Of a stretch of 64,000 nt of DNA, positions 1 through 7,469 are shown in pieces. The DNA comes from Micromonospora sicca. Lineage in GTDB: Bacteria > Actinomycetota > Actinomycetes > Mycobacteriales > Micromonosporaceae. Numbering within the stretch: the stretch's first letter is position 1; each line of letters begins with the position of its first letter. Location of the stretch: positions 1-64,000 of the forward strand of contig NZ_QGKS01000223.1 in NCBI RefSeq assembly GCF_003172935.1, read 5' to 3'. Made by a program: the position numbers and the translations under genes. The notes below the pieces were generated by a model, which was not told the origin of the DNA, did not search any database, and saw nothing but the letters and a program-made list of their open reading frames with translations.

Positions 1-142
1 CACCCACCCCGCCCATGTCGACCAGGTCCAGGTCATCGCGGTCGAGAATCGCGGCGGCCAACTCGGCGGACAGGCCGTACGCCCCGACGGGCACGCCTCC
101 GCCGATGGCCTTGCCGATGGTGACGACGTCCGGCACCGGGCC
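1..142 (-). pseudogene. Class III aminotransferase fragment, PLP-lysine region only
   Basis: The minus strand encodes PDVVTIGKAIGGGVPVGAYG followed by LDLVDMGGVG. This is the pyridoxal-phosphate lysine region (lysine codon near 110-112) of a fold-type I class III aminotransferase of the glutamate-1-semialdehyde aminomutase / transaminase kind. The reading frame continues off the left edge. The roughly 200 residues that should precede this motif are missing: upstream sequence is the unrelated SRPBCC gene ending at 168, and homology seems to begin about 25 bases beyond its stop. I read it as a 5'-truncated remnant left by a rearrangement. The C-terminal half lies outside the window, so its state is unknown. 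Confidence 0.55.
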
Positions 143-167
143 GTGGCCGTGCTTGGGCGTCGCCGGG

Positions 168-611
168 TCAGTGCCAGTCGCTGATCTTCACGTCGCGCGG
201 CTCGGGGGCACCTTCCCCGGTCTCGAGGAACTGCTTGAGGCTCATCAGGAAGGTGCCCCACTTGGTGCTGCAGTGGTGCATGAACTCGACCGGCTCACGC
301 CAGCCCTCGTGCTTGAACAGCACGATCGTGTAGTCGCCGTCCTGACGGAGGTCCCACTGCACGCTGGTGCCGATCCACTCCTGCGGTCCGTCCACGACGT
401 CCCAGCGGACGAGCCGGCCCGGATCCAGCTCGGCGACCTTCATGTCGAACCCGCCCGGCCCGAACCGGAACTCGATCACGCCGCCGAGGTCGGTCTCCCC
501 CGACGTCTTCTCGGTCCACCAGCCGGACAAGCCGTCCAGGGTGGTGAGCGCGTCGTACACCTGCTCCGGCGAGGACTGCTCGACGCCGATGCGGTGAAGG
601 ATGTCTGCCAT
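168..611 (-). CDS. SRPBCC (AHSA1-like) domain protein
   Basis: A 147-residue protein of the START/Bet v 1-like SRPBCC superfamily (activator of Hsp90 ATPase homologue 1 type). It begins MADILHRIGV and has the family's sequence of an N-terminal strand, a W-W pair in the SGWWTE segment (about residue 30), a GGVIEFRFGPGG hairpin and the long C-terminal helix TKWGTFLMSLKQFLE. Such proteins form a hydrophobic pocket; the ligand is rarely known. It starts at the ATG 14 bases after the ArsR gene and is last in a three-gene operon (SRPBCC, ArsR, SRPBCC), an arrangement common in actinobacteria. Function beyond the fold is not assignable. Confidence 0.85.
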   Translation of the reverse strand: MADILHRIGVEQSSPEQVYDALTTLDGLSGWWTEKTSGETDLGGVIEFRFGPGGFDMKVAELDPGRLVRWDVVDGPQEWIGTSVQWDLRQDGDYTIVLFKHEGWREPVEFMHHCSTKWGTFLMSLKQFLETGEGAPEPRDVKISDWH

Positions 612-625
612 GCCCGTGTTCCTCT

Positions 626-988
626 CTACTGCTTCTTCTCGGTCTCGTTGTTGGTGTCCTTGCCGCGCTGGATCGTCTCCGCGATGCGCTTGATGCGCTG
701 GAGACGGGAGTCCCAAGCAGCGCCGACGTCGGCGAGCTGGGCGACCGCGCGGGCGAGCTGGGCCTGATCGACGCGGAACTGCTTCTCGCGGCCGGCGGTG
801 GTGGCGTGCACCAGGCCGACCCGGTCGAGGACGACGAGGTGCTTCGTCACCGCCTGACGGGTCACGGGCAGGTGCTCGCTCAGGCTGGTCGCCGTCCCGC
901 TGCCTTCGCTCAGCAGCAGGTCGAGCATCCGGCGCCGGGTCGGGTCGCCGACCGCCGACCAGAGGTCGTCGTCCACCATCACGCTCAT
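626..988 (-). CDS. ArsR-family winged-helix repressor
   Basis: A 120-residue ArsR/SmtB-type regulator of the SdpR-like subgroup. Residues about 8-25 contain the signature DDLWSAVGDPTRRRMLDLLL. The recognition region LSEHLPVTRQAVTKHLVVLD follows, then the wing (GLVHATTAGREKQFRV) and a C-terminal helix. No metal-binding cysteine cluster (such as CxC) is present, so it probably does not sense metal directly. Its ATG overlaps the stop of the upstream SRPBCC gene by four bases (ATGA), indicating translational coupling. The likely target is the operon's own promoter, where two near-identical palindromes sit at 1460-1478 and 1503-1521. Confidence 0.9.
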   Translation of the reverse strand: MSVMVDDDLWSAVGDPTRRRMLDLLLSEGSGTATSLSEHLPVTRQAVTKHLVVLDRVGLVHATTAGREKQFRVDQAQLARAVAQLADVGAAWDSRLQRIKRIAETIQRGKDTNNETEKKQ

Positions 989-1446
989 GCGCCCGCTCCG
1001 ACCTTCGCGGAGTACGCCGGCAGCCGCGGCAGGTAGAAGTCCCAGCCGGTGACGTGCGCGGCGTACTCGGCGGCGACCTTCGCCTCGTCCCAGCCGCGCT
1101 CACGGAAGCCGCTCTCGGTCATCCGCAGGAGCGTCCCGCTCCCGTCGGGCTCGAGCTCGAAGACGACCAGGAACGAGTTGCCCGGGCCGGCGGACTCCTC
1201 CTCCGCGTGGGTCCACCGGAAGGAGAAGAGCCGCGGCGGCACGGCGTCGACGACCGCGAGCTGCACCCAGGTGCCGCCCTGCGAGCAGTCCCCGAAGCCG
1301 ATCCGCCCCGCTCCCCCGGGCACGGCCGGGAACTCCGCCTCGTCCGGCCACCACTCGCGCAGGTGCTCGGGACTGCTCACCACGTCGAAGACGACCTCGG
1401 GTGAGGCGTCGATGTGGATCTCCCGCTCGATCGTTCCGAATTCCAT
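985..1446 (-). CDS. SRPBCC (AHSA1-like) domain protein, first gene of ArsR operon
   Basis: A 153-residue SRPBCC protein starting MEFGTIEREIHIDASPEVVF, a typical N-terminal strand plus helix of this fold. It then has EHLREWWPDEAEF, a central beta-hairpin series and the C-terminal helix around AEYAAHVTGWDFYLPRL. The ATG at 1446 is preferred over upstream in-frame starts because an AAGGTGG ribosome binding site lies seven bases before it and because the two palindromes would otherwise fall inside the coding region. Pairs of SRPBCC proteins with an ArsR regulator are common in actinobacteria; their ligand is not known. Confidence 0.85.
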   Translation of the reverse strand: MEFGTIEREIHIDASPEVVFDVVSSPEHLREWWPDEAEFPAVPGGAGRIGFGDCSQGGTWVQLAVVDAVPPRLFSFRWTHAEEESAGPGNSFLVVFELEPDGSGTLLRMTESGFRERGWDEAKVAAEYAAHVTGWDFYLPRLPAYSAKVGAGA

Positions 1447-1459
1447 GCTCGCCACCTTC

Positions 1460-1478
1460 TGCAACGTTTGGTTGCGCA
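1460..1478. promoter_or_regulatory. Palindromic operator candidate, copy 1
   Basis: The 19-mer TGCAACGTTTGGTTGCGCA has inverted arms TGCAAC / GTTGCGCA. Its reverse complement matches the second copy at 1503-1521 at 15 of 19 positions. It lies 13 bases upstream of the first gene of the SRPBCC-ArsR-SRPBCC operon, where an ArsR autorepressor would bind. Confidence 0.5.
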
Positions 1479-1502
1479 TCACGCTAGCCGACCTGCCGGA
1501 CA

Positions 1503-1521
1503 TGCGCAACCGTTAGTTGCA
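1503..1521. promoter_or_regulatory. Palindromic operator candidate, copy 2
   Basis: The 19-mer TGCGCAACCGTTAGTTGCA shares TGCGCAACC and GTTGCA with the reverse complement of copy 1; only the central bases differ. The two copies are about 43 bases centre to centre, roughly four helical turns, which suits cooperative binding on one face of the DNA. Confidence 0.5.
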
Positions 1522-2093
1522 TGACGACGTGACCCGGCTCGGCGAGATCGTTGGCACAGAGAGGCGCGGGTCACCGGAGGTGTCCATGGCCCGTCGTCCC
1601 GCCGCAGTGCTGGCTGCCGATCGCCGGCGTCGCCGCGGTTCTCCCCTCCGCGCCGCCGGCTTTCGCAGCCGGGACCAGAGCCTCGTCCCGTACTACGCTC
1701 CCCCTCTCGCCGACCGGTGCACGGTGCACTCCTTCGGTGAGGGCGAGGCGCCGGAACTGACCGCCTACCCGGCCGACTCCAGGCCTCCGGGGTGCCGCGG
1801 TGTTCGGAGCCGTTGGGTGCAGTTGGCTGCCGTTCGGTACACGCGGCTGCTCCCACCCCGCTCCCCCGATACCGGCCCCGCCATCAGTAGATCCGGAGCA
1901 GTCCCGTCAGTCCGGTTCCCGCAGGCAAGGCCTGCGTGGATCACGCGTTCGTTGCCCCCATCGGCTTCGCCGCGGCCGGCCCTTCGCCCATGCAATGTGG
2001 CCCAGTGCGCCCGAACCGCTCCCGGGTGCCCGAATCAGCGCACGGCCAACGTGCAGGGCGTGGCCGCCGGTCTCGCCTGTCCGGCGCGGCGGC
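1522..2093. other. Intergenic region, no supported gene
   Basis: About 570 bases between the ArsR operon and the 3' end of the metal ATPase gene. Open frames exist on both strands but none has convincing codon-position bias, a domain motif or a ribosome binding site. Short stretches (for example an alanine-rich hydrophobic run encoded near 1600-1665 on the plus strand) resemble a decayed secreted-protein gene, but I cannot name it. No tRNA was seen. Confidence 0.4.
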
Positions 2094-4070
2094 TCATCTA
2101 CCGTCCCGTGCCCTACGCCAGGCGCGGGAGTGCAGCAGCCGCAGACCGTTGAGGCCGACGATGACGGTGGAACCCTCGTGTCCGGCGACGCCGAGCGGGA
2201 GTGGGAGGTGGCCGAACAGGTCCCAGGCGACGAGCACGGTGATGAACGTGCCGGCGATGACAAGGTTGGTGGTGACCAGGCGGCGGGCGCGGCGGGACAG
2301 GGCGATGACGGCGGGCAGTGTGGTCAGGTCGTCGCGGACCAGGACCGCGTCGGCGGTCTGCAGGGCGAGGTCGGAGCCGTGCCGGCCCATCGCCACGCCG
2401 GTGTCGGCGGCGGCGAGGGCGGGGGCGTCGTTGACGCCGTCGCCGACCAGCAGAACTCGCTGGCCGTCGCGCTGCAGGGCGCGTACCCGATCGACCTTGC
2501 CGGCGGGTAGCAGACCGGCGTGCACCTCGGTGATACCGGTTTCGGCGGCGAGCCGGCCGGCCGCTCCTGGATTGTCGCCGGTGAGCAGTACCGGCGTCGC
2601 GCCGGTCAACGTGGTCAGTGCGGTGACGGTGGCTGCGGCGTGCGGGCGGACCCGGTCGGCGAGGGCAAGGACCCCGGAGGGCACGTCGTCGACGATCACC
2701 ACCACTGCGGTACGCCCGGCGGCCTGCGTGGTGCTGACGACCGTGTGCACAGGCGGATCCACGTGCGGGAGGTCGTTCAGAAGGGCGGGGCTGCCGACGC
2801 GTACGCGGCGCCCGTCGACGGTGGCGGTGACGCCTCGGCCGGGCGTGGAGGTGAAGTCGTGGACCGCGGGTACGGTCAGCGCCCGTTCGCGGGCGGCGGC
2901 AAGCACGGCGGCAGCCAGGGGATGTTCGCTGGGGTGTTCGGCGGCGGCGGCCAGCCGCAGCAGGGTGTCCTGGGTGTAACCGCCGCCGGGGACGAGGTGG
3001 ATTTCCGCGATTCGGGGGGTGCCCTCGGTGAGGGTGCCGGTCTTGTCGAACGCGACCACGTCGGTGTCGGCGAGCTGTTCCATGACCACGGCGGACTTGA
3101 CCAGGACGCCGTGCCGGCCGGCGAGGGCGATGGCCGACAGCAGCGGTGGCATGGTGGCCAGTACCACCGCGCACGGCGAGGCGACGATCATGAAGGCCAT
3201 CGCTCGCAGCAGTGTCGGCTGCAGGGCCGCGCCGAGCGCCAAGGGGACGGTGAACAGGGCGAGGGTCGCCAGGACCACGCCGACGGAGTAGCGCTGCTCG
3301 ACTTTCTCGATGAACAGCTGGGTGCGGGCCTTGGTGGCCGAGGCCTCCTCGACCAGGGCGACGATGCGGGCGATCACCGATTCGGCGGCCGGGCGGTGCA
3401 CCCGGGCCAGCAGTGCGCCGGCACCGTTGACGGTGCCCGCATACACCTCGTCCCCGGGGTGTTTGGCTACCGGCAGCGGTTCGCCGGTGATGCTGGCCTG
3501 GTCGACGTCGCTAGCCCCGTCGATGACCAGGGCGTCGGCGCCGATCCGCTCGCCTGGCCGTACCCAGATGACGTCGCCGATGGTGATGTCCGTGGTGTCG
3601 ACGGCTTCCTCGTTGCCGTCGTTGCGGACCCGGGTGGCCCGCTCGGGGGCGAGGTTGAGCAGCGCGCGGACCGAGTCAGCGGTCCGGGCTGTCGCGAACG
3701 CCTCCAGCGCGCCGGAGGTGGCGAAGATGACGATCAGCAGCGCGCCGTCGAAGACCTGCCCGATGCCGGCCGCGCCGAGCGCGGCCACGATCATCAGCAG
3801 ATCCACGTCCAGGGTCTTCTCGCGCAGCGCCCGCAGCCCAGCCAGCGCCGGCTCCCATCCGCCGACGGCATAGCAGGTCAGGTACAGGGTCCACCACAGC
3901 GGTGCCGGGGCGTGCGCAAGCTGCGCGATGCCGCCGAGGGCGAACAGTACGGTGGCCGCCATCGCCCAGCGGACCTCGGCGAGGACCCACAGTCGGGTGC
4001 CCCATCGTCTGGGGGCGTGGATCGCTCTGGTCGCTGGCGGCGCGGGAGTGGTGTCGGCCGTGAGGGTCAC
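2094..4070 (-). CDS. P1B-4 type heavy-metal exporting ATPase
   Basis: A P-type ATPase of about 658 residues with no N-terminal HMA domain. Motifs in order: TGEP actuator loop near residue 200, the SPC metal-binding motif in the transmembrane segment MAFMIVASPCAVVLA near 300, phosphorylation site DKTGTLTEG near 345, SEHPL of the nucleotide-binding domain, GDGVNDAPAL near 550, and HEGST in the last transmembrane helix. SPC together with HEGST defines the P1B-4 group (CoaT/CtpD-like), whose members export Co2+, Fe2+ or Zn2+. I start it at the GTG at 4070 because AGGTAAGG lies upstream; an in-frame GTG at 4094 lacks a ribosome site. It is divergent from an ArsR/SmtB gene, its probable regulator. 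The exact metal cannot be read from sequence. Confidence 0.92.
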   Translation of the reverse strand: MTLTADTTPAPPATRAIHAPRRWGTRLWVLAEVRWAMAATVLFALGGIAQLAHAPAPLWWTLYLTCYAVGGWEPALAGLRALREKTLDVDLLMIVAALGAAGIGQVFDGALLIVIFATSGALEAFATARTADSVRALLNLAPERATRVRNDGNEEAVDTTDITIGDVIWVRPGERIGADALVIDGASDVDQASITGEPLPVAKHPGDEVYAGTVNGAGALLARVHRPAAESVIARIVALVEEASATKARTQLFIEKVEQRYSVGVVLATLALFTVPLALGAALQPTLLRAMAFMIVASPCAVVLATMPPLLSAIALAGRHGVLVKSAVVMEQLADTDVVAFDKTGTLTEGTPRIAEIHLVPGGGYTQDTLLRLAAAAEHPSEHPLAAAVLAAARERALTVPAVHDFTSTPGRGVTATVDGRRVRVGSPALLNDLPHVDPPVHTVVSTTQAAGRTAVVVIVDDVPSGVLALADRVRPHAAATVTALTTLTGATPVLLTGDNPGAAGRLAAETGITEVHAGLLPAGKVDRVRALQRDGQRVLLVGDGVNDAPALAAADTGVAMGRHGSDLALQTADAVLVRDDLTTLPAVIALSRRARRLVTTNLVIAGTFITVLVAWDLFGHLPLPLGVAGHEGSTVIVGLNGLRLLHSRAWRRARDGR

Positions 4071-4093
4071 GACGAACAACCTTACCTGCGTCA

Positions 4094-4109
4094 CTTCGAA
4101 GGTACGAAG
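4094..4109. promoter_or_regulatory. Inverted repeat between metal ATPase and ArsR gene
   Basis: CTTCG-N6-CGAAG lies in the 82-base divergent promoter region and also contains the self-complementary CTTCGAAG. It is a candidate operator for the metal-sensing repressor encoded at 4153, but it is short and could be chance. Confidence 0.3.
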
Positions 4110-4152
4110 GCAGCTAGGCAGGCAGTCAGCGAAGGAACGCTAGGCTGGATGG

Positions 4153-4539
4153 GTGCACACCTCGTTGCCGGACTTCCAGATGCCCAACGACGAGCAGGTC
4201 CACCTGGCCGCCGAGGGATTCCGGCTGCTCGCCGACCCGACCCGGATCAAGATCCTCTGGGCGTTGCTGCAGGGCGAGTCGTCGGTCGCCTGCCTCGCCG
4301 ACCTGGTGGGCGCCGCGCCCACCGCCGTCAGCCAGCACCTGGCCAAGCTGCGCCTGGCCGGGCTGGTGCGCGGGCGCCGGGAGGGCACCTTCGTCTACTA
4401 CTCCGCCGCCGACGTGCACGTCCAGGCGCTGCTCGCCGAGGCGTTGTTTCACGCCGACCACACCGACCGCGACCTGCCCGACCACCCGCGCGGCGACCTG
4501 CTCCCCCATACCCGGCCCACCGCGCATCCAGCAAGCTGA
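4153..4539 (+). CDS. ArsR/SmtB-family metal-sensing repressor
   Basis: A 128-residue winged-helix regulator. Residues about 18-40 read EGFRLLADPTRIKILWALL, the recognition helix is in GAAPTAVSQHLAKLRLAGLV, and the wing follows (RREGTFVYYSAADVHV). The single Cys in SVACLADLV sits just before the recognition helix. The C-terminus is His/Asp rich (FHADHTDRDLPDHP), as in NmtR/KmtR-like sensors of Ni, Co or Zn whose C-terminal tails supply metal ligands. The start is the GTG at 4153. It is divergently placed from the P1B-4 ATPase and most likely derepresses it on metal excess. Confidence 0.9.
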   Translation: MHTSLPDFQMPNDEQVHLAAEGFRLLADPTRIKILWALLQGESSVACLADLVGAAPTAVSQHLAKLRLAGLVRGRREGTFVYYSAADVHVQALLAEALFHADHTDRDLPDHPRGDLLPHTRPTAHPAS

Positions 4540-4992
4540 GCCGTAGCGCGGGAAGGGCGGGGACCCGGCAGCCCTCCGGCCCGTGGGGCACGAGCTCCTC
4601 GAGACCCGATGACCCCGCGGGTGTTCGGGCGGCGGGTTGGTCCGGCTGGCGCGGCGTCAACCGCCTGCCGTCCGCGTGACCTCCTGCCCTCGTCAGCACC
4701 CTGAGGTTCACCCTGGTCCCGAGGCACTGCTGGTCGGGAAGGTCCGGCAACTCACTCATCAGCCGGGTTTGCTCTACGCCCACGTCATCACGATCCACCG
4801 CCACCCGGTCCCCCGTTTCGCCGGGCGTTTCCGCCGCAGCAGGAGGACGAGGGCGCCGAGGACGGAGACTTCCGTCGCGGTGAGGGTGTCGCGCGGGTCG
4901 GGGGACAGGTAGGGCCGCGACGTGCCGCGCTCCTCCGAGCGGCTCGCTGCCGCAGAAGTGCCTGTTGCTCTGCACGTGAACCAGCCGACGCC
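4540..4992. other. Intergenic region, no supported gene
   Basis: About 450 bases between the convergent ArsR gene and the terminator of the LVIVD-repeat gene. No open frame here has both a start with a ribosome site and coding bias. A minus-strand frame near 4790-4900 encodes TATEVSVLGALVLLLRRKR, resembling a C-terminal membrane anchor, but it has no start and runs back through the hairpin into the neighbouring gene. Confidence 0.4.
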
Positions 4993-5023
4993 GGGCGGGC
5001 GGGAGCGACGCTCCCGCCCGCCC
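4993..5023 (-). terminator. Strong GC hairpin after the LVIVD-repeat gene
   Basis: A perfect 15-bp inverted repeat (left arm 4993-5007, GGGCGGGCGGGAGCG; right arm 5009-5023) separated by one base begins 13 bases beyond the stop codon at 5036. There is no T tract, as is common for actinobacterial terminators. Confidence 0.75.
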
Positions 5024-5035
5024 CTCGGAGCGCGG

Positions 5036-6361
5036 TCAGTTGAGCAGGAACGTCTGCGTCTGCGGGTTGAGCATCGGCAGTTGCTTTGCGCTGGCGGTCT
5101 CGCGCGTGCTCAAGCGCAGCACGTCGACCCCTCGGGAGATGTCGTTGGCGATGATCAGGCCGTTGTACCAGTAGGTGGACCACTGGTTGGACTGCATGTC
5201 GTAATAGCCGATCTCCTTCGGGCTGGTGGGGTCGGTCAGGTCGACCACCGAGGTGCCCGAGCCGTACGCGGAGGAGACCAGGATGTTGCGTCCGGCCACC
5301 GGTACGTAGTTGAAGTTGTGGTAGGTGCTGGGTTGATCGCGCGGGATCCGCAGGTGGCTCAGCGGCGTGGCGAGGTTGTCCACGGCGTACGTCCAGATCG
5401 CCCCGAAGGGTTCCTGCGCCGGCCCGAAGTACTCGTCGCCGAACGTCACGTACTTCCCGTCGTGGGTGAACGCGGCGCTGTGCCAGATGTCCACGTCGGG
5501 CGTGTCGATGTTGGCGGTGACCTGGGGTGCCAGCGGGTTGCTGATGTCCCACAGCTGCCCCTGGGACAGGCAGGCGGCGGCGGCGAGTTTGCGGGGGGTC
5601 AGCACTTGGATGTCGTGGCAGGCGAAGAAGTCGCCGGACGACCCGCTGAAGAGGTCGACCCCCTTGATGGTGGGCTCCGCGGCCACCCTCGCGGCGAGGC
5701 CAGCCGCGCGGTCCTTGCCCGGCACGTCGATGACCGAGATCCGCTCGAACGGGGCCTGGCAGTCGGGGCCGATGTTGCTGGCGCTCAGCGGGTACGAGGC
5801 GACGTAGATGTAGGTGCCGCCGTCCTCCCTGGGCACCAGCGTGTGGGTGTGCGAGCCGCAGTCGGTGCGGATCGCCTGCAGGAACTGCGGCGCGCTGGGG
5901 TCGCTGACATCGAAGACGCGCACCCCTTCCCAGGCGCCCGGGGTCGACGCGGTGACGTTGCGGGACCCCTCGCAGCCCGGCGTGCTCTGCGGGGTGTCCA
6001 CCGACAGGAACAGCAGGTCCCCCCACACGGAGACGTCGCCCTGCGGTCCGTTGCAGTGCACATCGGCCAACTCGACCGGCTCGCCGGGCTCGGAGATGTC
6101 GATGATCCGGAAGCCACCGTAGTGACCTGCGTAGACAAGGTTGCCGGAGAAGGCCAGGTCGGAGTTGACACCGCCGGTGTGGGCCGCTGTGGAAAGCAGG
6201 TGCATGTTGCGGCTGTAGCCGTCAGCCGGGCTGCTCGGCGGCGGCGGCGGAACGGAACCGTCGTCCCAGGGCTCATGGGCCAGCACAGGGGAAGGCGCAG
6301 CGGCAAGCAGGGCTGCCACCCCCGCGACGACAAGCGATCGGACTTTGGTTGATCTCCGCAT
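5036..6361 (-). CDS. Secreted LVIVD-repeat beta-propeller protein
   Basis: A 441-residue exported protein with a Sec signal peptide (STKVRSLVVAGVAALLAAAP, cleavage near VLA-HE). A Pro-rich linker PPPPPSS leads to repeated blades of the LVIVD type: GHYGGFRIIDISEPGEPVEL, WEGVRVFDVSDPSAPQFL, GQLWDISNPLAPQV, GTSVVDLTDPTSPKEIG and GVDVLRLSTR. These repeats build a propeller domain found in bacterial surface proteins; no catalytic function is established. The ATG at 6361 is chosen because GAGGGGG lies six bases before it; the in-frame TTG further upstream has none. It stands alone between a terminator and a palindrome-bearing promoter, and its link to the rhamnose locus is unknown. Confidence 0.85.
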   Translation of the reverse strand: MRRSTKVRSLVVAGVAALLAAAPSPVLAHEPWDDGSVPPPPPSSPADGYSRNMHLLSTAAHTGGVNSDLAFSGNLVYAGHYGGFRIIDISEPGEPVELADVHCNGPQGDVSVWGDLLFLSVDTPQSTPGCEGSRNVTASTPGAWEGVRVFDVSDPSAPQFLQAIRTDCGSHTHTLVPREDGGTYIYVASYPLSASNIGPDCQAPFERISVIDVPGKDRAAGLAARVAAEPTIKGVDLFSGSSGDFFACHDIQVLTPRKLAAAACLSQGQLWDISNPLAPQVTANIDTPDVDIWHSAAFTHDGKYVTFGDEYFGPAQEPFGAIWTYAVDNLATPLSHLRIPRDQPSTYHNFNYVPVAGRNILVSSAYGSGTSVVDLTDPTSPKEIGYYDMQSNQWSTYWYNGLIIANDISRGVDVLRLSTRETASAKQLPMLNPQTQTFLLN

Positions 6362-6383
6362 CGGACGCCCCCTCAAAGCAAAT

Positions 6384-6408
6384 GTGTCCCTGATGTGTCA
6401 TGGGACAC
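6384..6408. promoter_or_regulatory. Inverted repeat upstream of LVIVD-repeat gene
   Basis: GTGTCCC-N11-GGGACAC lies 23 bases upstream of the start codon at 6361. The 25-base span and perfect 7-bp arms suit a dimeric repressor site or a 5' leader hairpin. No cognate regulator is adjacent. Confidence 0.35.
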
Positions 6409-6621
6409 CGTTCGGCGTCACATTGCCAGACATTTGCACAGGTCGCTACCCCGCGAGGGCGGCGCCATGTCGCAGCACCTGAGCGCAGGTACGGCAACGG
6501 GCTGTCAGGACTGGCTCCTGCCTACCGGGCTGCACGCCGCCGGTCCCGAGCAAGCCCTCAGCCTGCGCCTGCGGCCTCTACCTCGACGACCCCACGGCTT
6601 GGGGATACCAGCCCCGACGAA

Positions 6622-6801
6622 TTAACGGCGAGCGGCGCTTAGCCCGGCCCGGGTGACGGTGACGAGGCGGTGGACGGCGTCCTGGCTGGGGATGGCGCCG
6701 GCCGCCGTAGCAGCGCCGACGTGGTGGTGGGATAGCAATTCAGCACACCCCGTTGCTCCCAGCCCGCTCCACCGCCCTTCATCGGTAGGCCGTGGACTCA
6801 T
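6622..6801 (-). pseudogene. 59-residue ORF, probable C-terminal gene remnant
   Basis: Starting at the ATG at 6801, the minus strand encodes 59 residues ending VHRLVTVTRAGLSAARR then TAA. The second half shows the G/C third-position bias of real genes here; the first half does not, and there is no good ribosome site. That pattern suggests the tail of a decayed gene. I do not recognise the family. It otherwise shares the roughly 480 bases upstream of the LVIVD gene with no other supported feature. Confidence 0.2.
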
Positions 6802-6845
6802 GCGCCTACTTCCGCGGCCGCATCGCGCTGCCTACTCGTGACTCA

Positions 6846-7469
6846 TCAAGCGCCGGGCGGGAGGTCGCCGCGAGGAACGATAACGACATGCAGGTTCCGG
6901 GGCCCGTGGACGCCCTCGACCCGGTTGAGTTCGATGTCGCTGGTGGCGGAGGGTCCGCTGATCCAGGTCTGCGGCCGGCGCGGGTCGAGCTGGTCGAGGG
7001 CGTCCGGCACGCCTGCCACGACCTGGTCGGTCCGCAGCACGCAGACATGCACGTCGGGCAGGAGCGTGATGACCCGGCGGCCCTGGTCCGGGGCTGCGTC
7101 AAGGACGACGGTACCGGTTTCGGCGATGGCCACGGCGACCGCGGTCACGACCCCGTCGCAGGCGGCGATTTGCTCCGTGGTGAGGTTCTCGTCGGTCACC
7201 GCGGCGACGGTGGCGGGCAGCCAATGCCGTGGCAGTCCGGGCGGGACCACGACGCGCCGGCCACCGAGGATCGCTTCGACTACCTGTGCGACCTGGCCGT
7301 CGGTGCATCGGTGCACGGTGGCCCGGTAGTCGGTGAGCCGGTGCACCAGCAGGTCGAGTTCCACTTCGGCACCGGCGGGCCGGTAGTCCCGTGGCACCTC
7401 GGCCGGTGCGGCCGCCCGGTCGCCGAGGGCAGCGCGGATTCGGCCGAGGACCCGGTGGCGTGAGTTCAC
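6846..7469 (-). CDS. lutC: LutC/YkgG-type LUD domain protein of L-lactate oxidation
   Basis: A 207-residue LUD (DUF162) protein. It starts VNSRHRVLGRIRAAL, has the GRRVVVPPGLP region, and ends with the family core ACDGVVTAVAVAIAETGTVVL followed by ITLLPDVHVCVLRTDQVV and GPSATSDIELNRVEGVHGPR. LutC is the third subunit of the LutABC complex that oxidises L-lactate to pyruvate in the cytoplasm. Its GTG overlaps the lutB stop by four bases (GTGA), so it is coupled to lutB. It ends the rhaB-lutABC operon. No terminator hairpin was seen downstream. Confidence 0.92.
   Translation of the reverse strand: MNSRHRVLGRIRAALGDRAAAPAEVPRDYRPAGAEVELDLLVHRLTDYRATVHRCTDGQVAQVVEAILGGRRVVVPPGLPRHWLPATVAAVTDENLTTEQIAACDGVVTAVAVAIAETGTVVLDAAPDQGRRVITLLPDVHVCVLRTDQVVAGVPDALDQLDPRRPQTWISGPSATSDIELNRVEGVHGPRNLHVVIVPRGDLPPGA

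Noticed and set aside
1517..2152. Plus-strand frame of about 210 codons in the gap after the ArsR operon
   Set aside because: Poor codon bias, overlaps the 3' end of the ATPase gene and shows no recognisable domain. A decayed gene cannot be excluded.
2520..4679. Plus-strand open frame of about 700 codons opposite the metal ATPase
   Set aside because: Antisense to a clearly recognisable P-type ATPase; no motif of its own.
4750..5036. Minus-strand frame with a hydrophobic C-terminal segment and basic tail, like a surface-protein anchor
   Set aside because: No start codon, and it runs unbroken through the terminator hairpin into the LVIVD gene in another frame; probably chance.
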